Below, one piece after another: positions 1 through 6,447 of a stretch of 15,990 nucleotides of DNA. This DNA comes from Acidobacteriota bacterium. GTDB taxonomy: Bacteria > Acidobacteriota > Vicinamibacteria > Vicinamibacterales > CAVVIG01. The position numbers and the translations under genes were made by a program. The stretch lies in contig QHWK01000365.1 in the NCBI GenBank assembly GCA_003223775.1, positions 1 to 15,990 on the forward strand. Reading direction: 5' to 3'. Each line of letters opens with the position of its first letter. The stretch's first letter is position 1. A model generated the notes under the pieces. The model worked only from the letters and a program-made list of their open reading frames with translations. It did not search any database and was not told the origin of the DNA.

Positions 1-47
1 ACGCCGGTGTGAAGATCGTCGCCGACTGGCTGGTGCTGCAGCTATGA
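1..47 (+). CDS. 3' end of an upstream gene, possibly DNA polymerase III delta' subunit
   Basis: An open frame enters the window and reads AGVKIVADWLVLQL before a TGA stop at 45-47. The stop overlaps the ATG of the next gene (ATGA, 44-47), so the two are probably translationally coupled. Only about 14 residues are visible, too few to identify a family. The pattern of a hydrophobic helix ending in a leucine-rich tail fits the C-terminus of HolB (clamp-loader delta'), and holB commonly lies just upstream of the PSP1/ricT gene in bacteria. The assignment rests on that neighbourhood and not on visible motifs. Confidence 0.35.
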   Translation, partial: AGVKIVADWLVLQL

Positions 48-727
48 GCACGCCGCCGCGCGCACCGCTCATCGCCGTGAAGCTGACGCCGGTCGGCCGC
101 GCCGGCACGTATCTGGCGCCCGACACGCCGAATCCGCCGCGCTACGGCGAGCGCGTCGTCGTGCAGACCGACGGCGGTCCCGCCATCGGCACCGTCGTCC
201 AGCATCGCGAGCAGGAGGCGCACCGGATCGCGCTCCTGAAGATCCGCGAACGCGGCCTGGGCATGAAGCTCGCGCGCGTCGAGCAGGCGTTCGACGGCTC
301 GAAGCTGATCTTCTATTTCACCGCCGACGGCCGCGTGGACTTCCGCGAGCTGGTGCGCGAGCTCGCCGCGGAGTTCCGCACGCGAATCGAGATGCGCCAG
401 ATCGGCGTCCGCGACGAAGCGAAGATGTACGGCGGCTACGGCACCTGCGGCCGGCCGCTCTGCTGCACGACGTTCCTGCAGACCTTCGAGCCGATCTCGA
501 TCAAGATGGCGAAGCAGCAGGAGCTGAGCCTCAACCCGTCGAAGCTCTCGGGGTTGTGCGGGCGCCTGAAGTGCTGCCTGCGCTACGAGCTGCCGAACGC
601 GAAAGGCGTGCAGCACGGCGGATGCGGGAGCGAAGGCGGCTGCGACAACCCGACGGGCTGCGGATCGGGCGGCGGCTGCGGATCCGGCGGCAGCTGTGGA
701 TCCAGCAGCTGCCGCTGTCATGGCTAA
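44..727 (+). CDS. ricT: PSP1-domain protein RicT (YaaT), internally shortened, with a cysteine-rich tail
   Basis: RicT belongs to the PSP1 family. In Bacillus subtilis RicT works with RicA and RicF in an iron-sulfur complex that affects RNase Y-dependent RNA maturation. Diagnostic blocks are FYFTADGRVDFRELV (residues 90-104), RQIGVRDEAKMYGGYGTCGR (118-137) and LNPSKLSGLCGRLKCCLRYE (163-182). The conserved cysteines C135, C140, C141, C172, C177 and C178 are present. Two oddities stand out. Between the N-terminal strand ending GTVV (about 49-52) and REQEAHRIALLKI (about 55-67) about 33 residues are missing compared with my memory of B. subtilis YaaT. After residue 190 there is a Gly/Ser tail with Cys at 194, 200, 206, 212 and 218, an exact six-residue period. 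The stop codon lies inside the first heptamer of the following repeat. The ATGA overlap with the upstream gene supports the start. Confidence 0.9.
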   Translation: MSTPPRAPLIAVKLTPVGRAGTYLAPDTPNPPRYGERVVVQTDGGPAIGTVVQHREQEAHRIALLKIRERGLGMKLARVEQAFDGSKLIFYFTADGRVDFRELVRELAAEFRTRIEMRQIGVRDEAKMYGGYGTCGRPLCCTTFLQTFEPISIKMAKQQELSLNPSKLSGLCGRLKCCLRYELPNAKGVQHGGCGSEGGCDNPTGCGSGGGCGSGGSCGSSSCRCHG

Positions 728-776
728 TGGCTGATGGCTAATGGCTAATGGCTGATGGCTGATGGCTGATGGCTGA
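721..776 (+). repeat. Eight tandem heptamers TGGCTRA
   Basis: Eight consecutive 7-bp units run without interruption, in the order TGGCTAA, TGGCTGA, TGGCTAA, TGGCTAA, then four TGGCTGA. Each unit carries one stop codon (TAA or TGA). Because 7 is not a multiple of 3, the array puts stops in all three plus-strand frames. Each unit boundary also makes an ATG, so every start opens only a four-codon peptide (Met-Ala-Asp/Asn-Gly) before a stop. The ricT stop TAA (725-727) is the end of the first unit. An inverted copy follows at 786-823. Confidence 0.95.
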
Positions 777-785
777 TCGCACGCC

Positions 786-823
786 CATCAGCCATCCAAC
801 CGTAGCCATCAGCCATCAGCCAT
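786..823 (-). repeat. Inverted arm of the heptamer repeat (TCAGCCA units)
   Basis: TCAGCCA, the reverse complement of TGGCTGA, occurs at 788-794, 809-815 and 816-822, with a degenerate stretch (CCAACCGTAGCCA) between the first and second. The arm can pair with the tandem array at 721-776 to make a long imperfect hairpin with several possible registers. It ends 12 bp before the pdxA start codon, so it would sit in the leader or between the ricT and pdxA coding regions. Function is unknown; it could slow transcription or shield RNA ends. Confidence 0.85.
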
Positions 824-835
824 GACGCCTTTTCG

Positions 836-1705
836 ATGAGACCGCGCATCGCAATCACCGTCGGTGATCCGTCGGGGATCGGACCGGAGGTCGCCGCGAA
901 AGCGGCAGCCGATCCGCGCGTGCTCGCCGTCTGCGAGCCGATCCTCTACGCGCCGTCCAACGGCGCGCGCTTCGCACCGGGCGTGTTGAGCGCCGAGGCG
1001 GGGCGCGCCGCGCACGACGTGATCGTGCGCGCGGTGTCCGACGCGATGGACGGAACGGTGCAGGCCGTCGCCACCGCGCCCGTCAACAAGGAGGCGTTCA
1101 GGCTTGCCGGCCTCGAGTGGACCGGCCACACCGATCTGCTGGCGCACCTGACCGGCGCCCCGCGCGTCGCGATGATGTTTTATTCCGATCGCCTCATGGT
1201 CGTGCTGGCAACCGTCCACATCGTGCTCGCGGAGGTCCCTGCGTCGCTGACGCAGGAGCGCGTGCAGGCAACTATCGCGCTGACGGCGGAGGCAGTCCCG
1301 CGCTTCACGAAAGTGCCGCCGCGCATTGCCGTCGCCGGCCTGAACCCGCACGCCGGCGAGCACGGGCTGTTCGGCACCGAGGAAGATCGCGTGATCGCGC
1401 CGGCGATTGCCGCGTGCCGCGCGCGCGGCGTCGACGTCTCGGGTCCGTACCCCGCCGACACCGTGTTCGTCCGCGCCACGCGCGGCGAGTTCGACGTCGT
1501 CGTCGCCTGCTATCACGATCAGGGGTTGATCCCGGTGAAGCTGCTGGCGTTCGGGCAGGCGGTGAACGTGACGCTCGGGCTGCCGATCGTCCGCACGTCG
1601 GTCGATCACGGCACGGCGTTCGACATCGCGGGCAAGGGCGTCGCCGATCCGCAGAGCATGATCGCCGCGGTGCTGCTCGCGGCGCGCCTCGCGCGGTCCG
1701 CCTAG
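836..1705 (+). CDS. pdxA: 4-hydroxythreonine-4-phosphate dehydrogenase PdxA (short form)
   Basis: PdxA is a cytosolic, metal-dependent dehydrogenase of the DXP-dependent vitamin B6 pathway. It oxidises 4-hydroxy-L-threonine phosphate, which then decarboxylates to 3-amino-1-hydroxyacetone phosphate for PdxJ. The family start AITVGDPSGIGPEV (residues 6-19) is followed by GHTDLLAHLT (97-106), GLNPHAGEHGLFGTEE (168-183), CYHDQGLIPVK (225-235) and VRTSVDHGTAFDIAGKG (252-268). The three metal-ligand histidines align at H128, H172 and H227. At 289 residues it is about 40 shorter than the E. coli enzyme. The shortfall lies between the CEPILYAP block (33-40) and the SAEAGRAA block (52-59). It may be natural in this lineage or another of the deletions seen nearby. 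No strong Shine-Dalgarno sequence precedes the ATG. A palindrome starts right after the stop. Confidence 0.93.
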   Translation: MRPRIAITVGDPSGIGPEVAAKAAADPRVLAVCEPILYAPSNGARFAPGVLSAEAGRAAHDVIVRAVSDAMDGTVQAVATAPVNKEAFRLAGLEWTGHTDLLAHLTGAPRVAMMFYSDRLMVVLATVHIVLAEVPASLTQERVQATIALTAEAVPRFTKVPPRIAVAGLNPHAGEHGLFGTEEDRVIAPAIAACRARGVDVSGPYPADTVFVRATRGEFDVVVACYHDQGLIPVKLLAFGQAVNVTLGLPIVRTSVDHGTAFDIAGKGVADPQSMIAAVLLAARLARSA

Positions 1706-1728
1706 AAAAAGGGGTCGTACCCCTTTTT
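1706..1728 (+). terminator. Perfect 10-bp palindrome AAAAAGGGGT-CGT-ACCCCTTTTT, likely terminator or mobile repeat
   Basis: Ten A/G-rich bases pair exactly with their complement around a CGT triloop, starting at the first base after the pdxA TAG. On either strand the hairpin ends in a run of five T, so it could act as a bidirectional intrinsic terminator separating pdxA from smpB, which starts only 11 bp further on. The perfect symmetry also resembles small dispersed REP-type palindromes, but one copy in the window cannot tell these apart. Confidence 0.6.
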
Positions 1729-1738
1729 CGCGAGATTC

Positions 1739-2140
1739 ATGTCCATGGCCGACAAGACCGAACGCGAAAAAGCGCAGTCGAACATCGCCGAGAACCGGAA
1801 GGCGTTCCACGACTTCCACCTGCTCGAGACCTTCGAGGCAGACGGCGAGGTGTATCTGTACAACGTCAACATCAGCCCGTACAGCCATCGCGGCTACGCG
1901 GCCCATGAGCCGCTGCGGCGGCGCAAGCTGCTGCTGCACCGCGAGGAGATCCGCAAGCTGATTGGCAAGACGGTCGAGCGGGGGATGACGCTCGTGCCCG
2001 TGCGGCTCTACTTCAAGGGCGGCCGCGTGAAGGTGGCCGTCAGCCTCGCGAAGGGCAAGAAGGAGTACGACAAGCGCGAGACGATCAAGCGCCGCGAGGT
2101 GGACCGCGAGACGCGCGCCGCCGTCAAATCGCGCCGGTGA
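1739..2140 (+). CDS. smpB: SsrA-binding protein SmpB with an internal in-frame deletion
   Basis: SmpB binds tmRNA and carries it to stalled ribosomes for trans-translation. Family blocks are IAENRKAFHDFHLLETFEA (residues 16-34), YLYNVNISPY, PLRRRKLLLHREEIRKLIGK, LVPVRLYFKGGRVKVAVSLA and the C-terminal KGKKEYDKRETIKRRE that follows the mRNA path. At 133 residues it is short, since the family is usually about 150-160. FEA (to base 1840) joins directly to DGEVYLYN. The highly conserved block that normally sits between them, of the form G-x-x-L-x-G-x-E-V-K-S-L-R followed by the D-S-Y motif, is absent: about 27 residues, frame preserved. That block forms part of the beta-barrel and the tmRNA contact surface, so a product made as read here would probably not work. 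ATG codons at 1739 and 1745 are both possible starts, and neither has a strong ribosome binding site. Confidence 0.88.
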   Translation: MSMADKTEREKAQSNIAENRKAFHDFHLLETFEADGEVYLYNVNISPYSHRGYAAHEPLRRRKLLLHREEIRKLIGKTVERGMTLVPVRLYFKGGRVKVAVSLAKGKKEYDKRETIKRREVDRETRAAVKSRR

Positions 2141-2158
2141 TGGTATGGTGAACGCCTG

Positions 2159-3339
2159 ATGCGCACCGACGCCCACGCCTCCCGCACGGCGAGGTCCGCT
2201 CCGAGCGGGCTGCCCAGCCTCACGACGCAGATCTTCATCGGGCTGCTGCTCGGGATCGCCGTCGGCTACCTCTGGCCGCAGTTCGGCGTCGCGGTGAAGC
2301 CGCTCGCCGACGTCTTCCTGCGGATGATCAAGATGATCATCGCGCCGCTGCTTTTCTCGACGCTCGTCGTCGGCATTGCCGGCACCGGCGACATGAAGGC
2401 GATGGGGCGCATCGGCCTGAAGGCGATCGTCTACTTCGAGGTCGCGACGACGATCGCGCTCTTCCTCGGGCTGCTGCTCGTGAACGTCTTCAAGCCAGGC
2501 GCCGGGCTGACACTGCCGATCGGCGCCGACACGTCGGCCGCCGCCGCGATGGTGCAGAACCAGCAGCACGCGTGGGACATCCTGCTGCACATGTTCCCGA
2601 CTTCGGTCGTGGACGCGATGGCGCGCGGCGACATCCTCCAGGTGGTGATCTTCTCGCTGTTTTTCGGCATCGCGCTCGCCGCGATCGGCGCGAAGGGGCA
2701 GCCGGTGCTCGGCTCGGCATCCTGTTCACGCTCGGCAAGCTCGTCGCGCTGATGTACGTCGGCCTCGCGATCTTCGCGCTGATCGTCCTCGGCGCCGTCT
2801 CGTCGCTCATCCGCGTGCCGTTCCTCACCTTCGTGAAAGCGATCCGCGAGCCGTTCCTGATCGCGTTCACGACGGCGAGCTCCGAGGCGGCGCTGCCGAA
2901 GGCGCTCGAGGTGATGGAGCGCTTCGGCGTGCCGAAGAACATCGTCGGCTTCGTGCTGCCGACCGGCTACAGCTTCAACCTCGACGGATCGACGCTGTAC
3001 CTCTCGCTCGCGAGCGTGTTCGTCGCGCAGCTCGCCGGCGTGCAGATGTCCATCGGCCAGCAGCTCGTGATGATGCTGACCTTGATGCTGACGAGCAAGG
3101 GCGTCGCCGGTGTGCCGCGCGCCGCGCTCGTCGTCCTCGCCGCGACGCTGTCGCAGTTCGGCCTGCCGCTCGAGGGCGCGGCGATTCTGCTCGGCATCGA
3201 CCAGATCATGGACATGGGCCGCACGGCGGTGAACGTGATGGGCAACTGCATCGCGACCGCGGTCGTCGCGCGCTGGGAAGGCGTGCTGGACGACGCGCAG
3301 ATTCGCGCGTTCCGCGACGAGGCGTCGCGCGCGGCCTGA
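2159..3339 (+). pseudogene. Dicarboxylate/amino-acid:cation symporter (DAACS family), broken by deletion and frameshift
   Basis: This family (DctA, GltP and relatives) imports C4-dicarboxylates or acidic amino acids with protons or sodium through the inner membrane. The first frame gives about 184 good residues, with hydrophobic segments around 22-40, 52-75 and 90-112, ending SLFFGIALAAIGAKGQPVL. After about base 2710 the homologous sequence continues in another frame as LGILFTLGKLVALMYVGLA. It runs through the serine-rich TTASSEAALPKA motif and FNLDGSTLYLSLASVF to the TGA at 3337-3339. The total span of 1181 bp is not a multiple of three. Relative to the family about 37 residues (one transmembrane helix and its flank) are missing at the joint. 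If translated, the first frame would stop near 2752. A GGTGA ribosome-binding-like sequence lies 7 bp before the ATG. The substrate cannot be fixed from sequence. Confidence 0.85.
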
Positions 3340-4199
3340 TGCGGATCGTCGTCGCCGGCGCGCGCGGCCAGCTCGGCGCCGCCGTCGTCCGCGAGTGCGC
3401 CCCGGCCCACGAGGTCGTGCCGCTGGCGCGCGCCGACCTCGACATCGCCGACGATCGCGCGGTGGCGGCCTCGATCGATCCGCTGCGGCCCGACGCGATC
3501 GTCAACTGCGCCGCCGACAACCGCGTCGACTACGCGGAGGATCATCCGGTCGAGGCGCTGAACGTGAACGCGTTCGGCGTACGCGCCCTCGCGCAGGCGG
3601 CGCGGCGCATCGGCGCGACGCTGGTGCACTACAGCACGGACTTCGTGTTCGACGGCGCGTCGCGATCGCCGTACCGCGAGGACGATCGGCCGAACCCGAT
3701 CGGCGTGTACGCGGCCTCGAAGCTCCTGGGCGAGTGGTTCGCGCTCGACGCGCCGCGCGCCTACGTGCTGCGCGTCGAGAGCCTCTTCGGCCGCGCGGAA
3801 GGCGGGCCGAAAGAGAAGGGGAGCGTGGCCACGATCCTCGACGAGCTGCGCGCCGGCCGCGCGCCGCGCGTCTTCGTCGACCGGACGATCTCGCCGACCT
3901 ACGTCATCGATGCTGCCCGCGCCACGCGCCGGCTCCTCGAGGCCACGGCCGCGCCGGGCCTGTACCACTGCGTCAACGCCGGCGCGTGCACCTGGCTCGA
4001 GCTGGCGGAGGAGCTCGCGACCCGGCTCGGCGTGGAGCCGCGGTTCGATGCCGTGCGGATGGCCGACGTGTCGTTCCGCGCGCGACGGCCCCAGTTCTCC
4101 GCCTTGTCCACCGACAAGCTCGCGGCCGCCGGGATCGAGATGCCACCGTGGCGCACGGCACTGCGTGAGTACGTGACGCACGCCTCGGTATATCGGTAG
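3339..4199 (+). CDS. rfbD: dTDP-4-dehydrorhamnose reductase-like sugar-nucleotide reductase (RmlD/RfbD family)
   Basis: This is an extended short-chain dehydrogenase of 286 residues, the usual RmlD length. It has an N-terminal nucleotide-binding motif GARGQLG (7-13) and the HYSTDFVFDG block (97-106) that follows the central strand. The catalytic pair is YAASK, with Y124 and K128. In dTDP-rhamnose synthesis RmlD performs the last step, an NADPH-dependent reduction of dTDP-4-keto-L-rhamnose. No rmlA, rmlB or rmlC is visible here, so a different 4-keto sugar is possible. The ATG overlaps the preceding stop by one base (TGATG), implying coupling to the symporter gene even though the functions look unrelated. 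The stop codon forms one arm of a hairpin shared with the convergent gene. Confidence 0.85.
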   Translation: MRIVVAGARGQLGAAVVRECAPAHEVVPLARADLDIADDRAVAASIDPLRPDAIVNCAADNRVDYAEDHPVEALNVNAFGVRALAQAARRIGATLVHYSTDFVFDGASRSPYREDDRPNPIGVYAASKLLGEWFALDAPRAYVLRVESLFGRAEGGPKEKGSVATILDELRAGRAPRVFVDRTISPTYVIDAARATRRLLEATAAPGLYHCVNAGACTWLELAEELATRLGVEPRFDAVRMADVSFRARRPQFSALSTDKLAAAGIEMPPWRTALREYVTHASVYR

Positions 4200-4213
4200 C
4201 GCCTGTGCTACCG
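4194..4213. terminator. Bidirectional hairpin made from two convergent stop codons
   Basis: CGGTAGC (4194-4200) pairs with GCTACCG (4207-4213) around a 6-base loop. The left arm contains the TAG stop of the rfbD-like gene (4197-4199) and the right arm contains the reverse-strand TAG of the convergent flavoenzyme gene (4208-4210). No T-run follows on either side, so if it terminates transcription it is not a classical intrinsic terminator. Its position exactly between convergent genes supports an end-of-transcript role. Confidence 0.45.
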
Positions 4214-5308
4214 GAGGCTTTCCTCCACCAGATCGGCGACCAGATCGCCGATCGCGAGCGACGAGGTGAGCCCCGGCGAATCGATGCCCGACGCCTGGAC
4301 GACGAACGGGTTCTCGCGATCGCGGCGAATCAGGAAATCGGCGAACGACTCGCTCGGCGGGTGAAGCTTCGCGCGGATGCCGCTGCCCGAGAGCCGCAGA
4401 TCGTCGACGGTGACACCGTCGATCAGCCGCCGCGCGGCGGCGGCGAACGACTCGAGCGGCTCGCGGTCGTTCTCGTAGTCGTCCTTTCGATCCTGATAGC
4501 GGACCGTCGGCCCGAGCCACACCTGGCCGCCCGTCGTGCGCACGAGGTGCACTCCCAGCCCGTGGCCGGACGCGTGCGGCAGCGGATACACGAGCGCGCG
4601 CACGAGCGATCGCTTCGCCGGCGTGAACTCGGCGTACTCGCCGCGGCACGGATAGATCGTGAATGCCTCGCCGCCGAGCAGCCGCGAGACCTCGTCGGCG
4701 TAGAGGCCCGCGGCATTCACGACGACCGTCGCGAGGATCGTCTCGCGCTCGGTCGTCAGCACCATGCCGTCGCCGCGCCGATCGGCGCCGACGACCTTCG
4801 TGCCCGGCAGGAAGATGACGCCCGCGTCCGCGCCGGTCCCGAGCAGCGCCTTCACATACTCCTCGGCGTTGACGATGCCGCTGTCTGGCGACCAGAGTGC
4901 GACTTCGGCGCTCACCGCCGGCTCGCGCGCGACGATGAACGCGCGATCGACGATCGCGAGCCCCGCAACGCCGTTGCCTTCGCCGCGTTTCTTCAGCGCC
5001 TCGAGCTCGTGGACCTCGGTCTCGTCGTGCGCGACCACCAGCTTGCCCGATCGCACGTGCGCTACGTTGTAGCGCGCGGAGAACTCGTACATGCGCTCGC
5101 GGCCCTCCACGCACAGCCGCGCCTTCAGCGTGCCGGCCGGATAGTAGAGGCCCGCGTGAATCACGCCGCTGTTGTGCGTGCTCGTATCCATGCCCGGCCG
5201 CGGGTGCCGCTCGAGAACGCAGACCGAGCGCCCCGCCTGCGCGATGGCGCGCGCCGATGCGAGGCCGGTCACTCCCGCGCCGATGACGGCGACGTCGATG
5301 TGCTCCAT
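4208..5308 (-). CDS. lhgO: FAD-dependent oxidoreductase, L-2-hydroxyglutarate oxidase (LhgO/YgaF)-like
   Basis: The 366-residue protein begins HIDVAVIGAGVTGLASARAI with the FAD-binding GxGxxG at 10-15. It continues with the family signature STHNSGVIHAGLYYPAGTLK. Later blocks are VVNAAGLYADEVSRLLGG, a HGLGVHL segment and a C-terminal SGIDSPGLTSSLAIG that closes over the flavin. These fit the LhgO/L2HGDH branch of the DAO superfamily, which oxidises L-2-hydroxyglutarate to 2-oxoglutarate and passes electrons to oxygen or quinone. Other 2-hydroxy-acid substrates cannot be excluded. The frame stays open far upstream, but the ATG at 5308 directly precedes the N-terminal nucleotide-binding strand and fits the family length. 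It lies 17 bp after the methyltransferase stop, so the two probably share a transcript. Confidence 0.85.
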   Translation of the reverse strand: MEHIDVAVIGAGVTGLASARAIAQAGRSVCVLERHPRPGMDTSTHNSGVIHAGLYYPAGTLKARLCVEGRERMYEFSARYNVAHVRSGKLVVAHDETEVHELEALKKRGEGNGVAGLAIVDRAFIVAREPAVSAEVALWSPDSGIVNAEEYVKALLGTGADAGVIFLPGTKVVGADRRGDGMVLTTERETILATVVVNAAGLYADEVSRLLGGEAFTIYPCRGEYAEFTPAKRSLVRALVYPLPHASGHGLGVHLVRTTGGQVWLGPTVRYQDRKDDYENDREPLESFAAAARRLIDGVTVDDLRLSGSGIRAKLHPPSESFADFLIRRDRENPFVVQASGIDSPGLTSSLAIGDLVADLVEESLR

Positions 5309-5325
5309 GCAGGCGATGGGACGCG

Positions 5326-6447
5326 CTACATCCGGTAGCCGACGGCGGCGTAGTCGAGATGCGTGAACATCAGGTTGTTGAGGATGGACGCGTTCGCGTT
5401 CACGGCGTGGACGACGCGCGACAGCGCGGCCGACGTCGGATCGCCGGCCGCGAGGACCTCCGCCGGCAGATCGATCGTCTGCATCTTCATGTGATCCGGC
5501 ACCGGCGCGCTGTAGCGGACGGCGACGCGATCGAAGCCGCTCGCGCGCAGCAGATATTGCAGCGTGTCCGGGTGCACGGGTCGGACGTGCGTGAGGTCGC
5601 GGATGTAGCTGCTGAAGAACGCGAGCCAGCACGCCGGGTTGATCGTCTCGAGGACGATTGGCGATCCGGGGCGCAGCGTCCGGGCGGCGGCGTCGATCAG
5701 GCGCATCAGATATCGCGGCTCGAGATGCTCGACGACCTGCGCCGCGATGAGGCCGCCGAGCGCGCCGTCGGGCAGCGAGTCGAGATAGGACAGCGCGTCG
5801 GCGTGCACGGCGCGCACGCCGCGGGCGCGCGCCGCGGCCGCCATGTCGGCATTCGCGTCGACGCCGGTGGCCGTGATGCCCGCCTCTTTCAGCACGGCGA
5901 GGAATTCGCCGCGGCCGCATCCCACGTCGAGGACGTCCGACGCTCCGGCGAATATCGGCGCGTACGCACGCAGTCGCGCGGCGATCTCGCGGTCGCTGCC
6001 GCGGAACTCGTCCTCGAAGCCGACGTACTTGTAGTCGTCGTCTCGATGCGGGAGGCCGGCGCTCAGCGGGCGCGCGCCGCTCGACGAGGCGTTGCTCGGA
6101 GCGGGTTCGGCCGCGCGGCGCTTGAGCATCTCGACCGCGCGCTGCAGCACGCCGACCTGCGTGTGAAGCTCCGCCACCGGCTCGAGCGCGCGCGCGAGCG
6201 TATCGACTCGTGAAGCGGCCTCAGCCGCGAGCCGGCGATCCTTCGTGTCGACGAACGCGGTGATCTGCTGCAGAAACTCGAGCAGCGCCGTTCCGACCCG
6301 CGCTGCGTCGTCGTGCGACAGCGCGCGCGCCTGCGCGCCGACGATCGCGCGATCGAGCGCGGTCAGCGCAGCGTTGTAGCGCGCGTCGGCGTCGCGCTGC
6401 TCGCGTTCGAGCTCATCCGCGGTCGTGCTAGAATCGAATGTTTCCAT
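5326..6447 (-). CDS. Class I SAM-dependent methyltransferase with an N-terminal coiled coil
   Basis: The 373-residue protein has two parts. Residues 1-115 are charged and alanine-rich, with heptad-like spacing, and probably form a coiled coil. From about 140 to the end is a Rossmann methyltransferase. Motif I is DVLDVGCGRGEFL (171-183), the acidic end of strand 2 is TGVDAN (194-199), and AQVVEHLEP (236-244) is the motif-IV region. It resembles methyltransferases of O-antigen and polysaccharide loci, which cap or decorate sugar chains, but the acceptor is unknown. The ATG at 6447 is chosen because it fits the length and is the last before conserved sequence; ATG at 6462 is in frame too. The start codon overlaps the divergent gmd start by two bases, so this gene's promoter must lie inside gmd. 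It is followed after 17 bp by the LhgO-like gene. Confidence 0.8.
   Translation of the reverse strand: METFDSSTTADELEREQRDADARYNAALTALDRAIVGAQARALSHDDAARVGTALLEFLQQITAFVDTKDRRLAAEAASRVDTLARALEPVAELHTQVGVLQRAVEMLKRRAAEPAPSNASSSGARPLSAGLPHRDDDYKYVGFEDEFRGSDREIAARLRAYAPIFAGASDVLDVGCGRGEFLAVLKEAGITATGVDANADMAAAARARGVRAVHADALSYLDSLPDGALGGLIAAQVVEHLEPRYLMRLIDAAARTLRPGSPIVLETINPACWLAFFSSYIRDLTHVRPVHPDTLQYLLRASGFDRVAVRYSAPVPDHMKMQTIDLPAEVLAAGDPTSAALSRVVHAVNANASILNNLMFTHLDYAAVGYRM
6406..6434 (+). promoter_or_regulatory. Candidate extended -10 promoter for gmd
   Basis: TGCTAGAAT (6426-6434) is an extended -10 element, a TG plus TAGAAT (one mismatch from TATAAT), in an otherwise GC-rich region. A weak -35-like TTCGAG lies at 6406-6411 with a 17-bp spacer. 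Transcription would begin near 6441, only about five bases before the gmd ATG, giving a nearly leaderless message. That agrees with the lack of a Shine-Dalgarno sequence. The element lies inside the first codons of the divergent methyltransferase gene. Confidence 0.35.

Noticed and set aside
721..823. Possible CRISPR array
   Set aside because: Units are seven bases with no spacers, and the second part is an inverted copy.
809..2590. 593-codon open frame on the minus strand antisense to pdxA, smpB and the symporter
   Set aside because: Composition is Arg/His/Asp-rich with no family motif. It is an artefact of high GC in the opposite strand of real genes.
2967..5114. Long minus-strand open frame over rfbD and the flavoenzyme
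   Set aside because: It overlaps two genes with firm motifs in other frames and has no recognisable domain.
5309..5920. Upstream extension of the flavoenzyme frame through the methyltransferase gene
   Set aside because: The extension has no domain, while the methyltransferase motifs are in a different frame and the family length fits the ATG at 5308.
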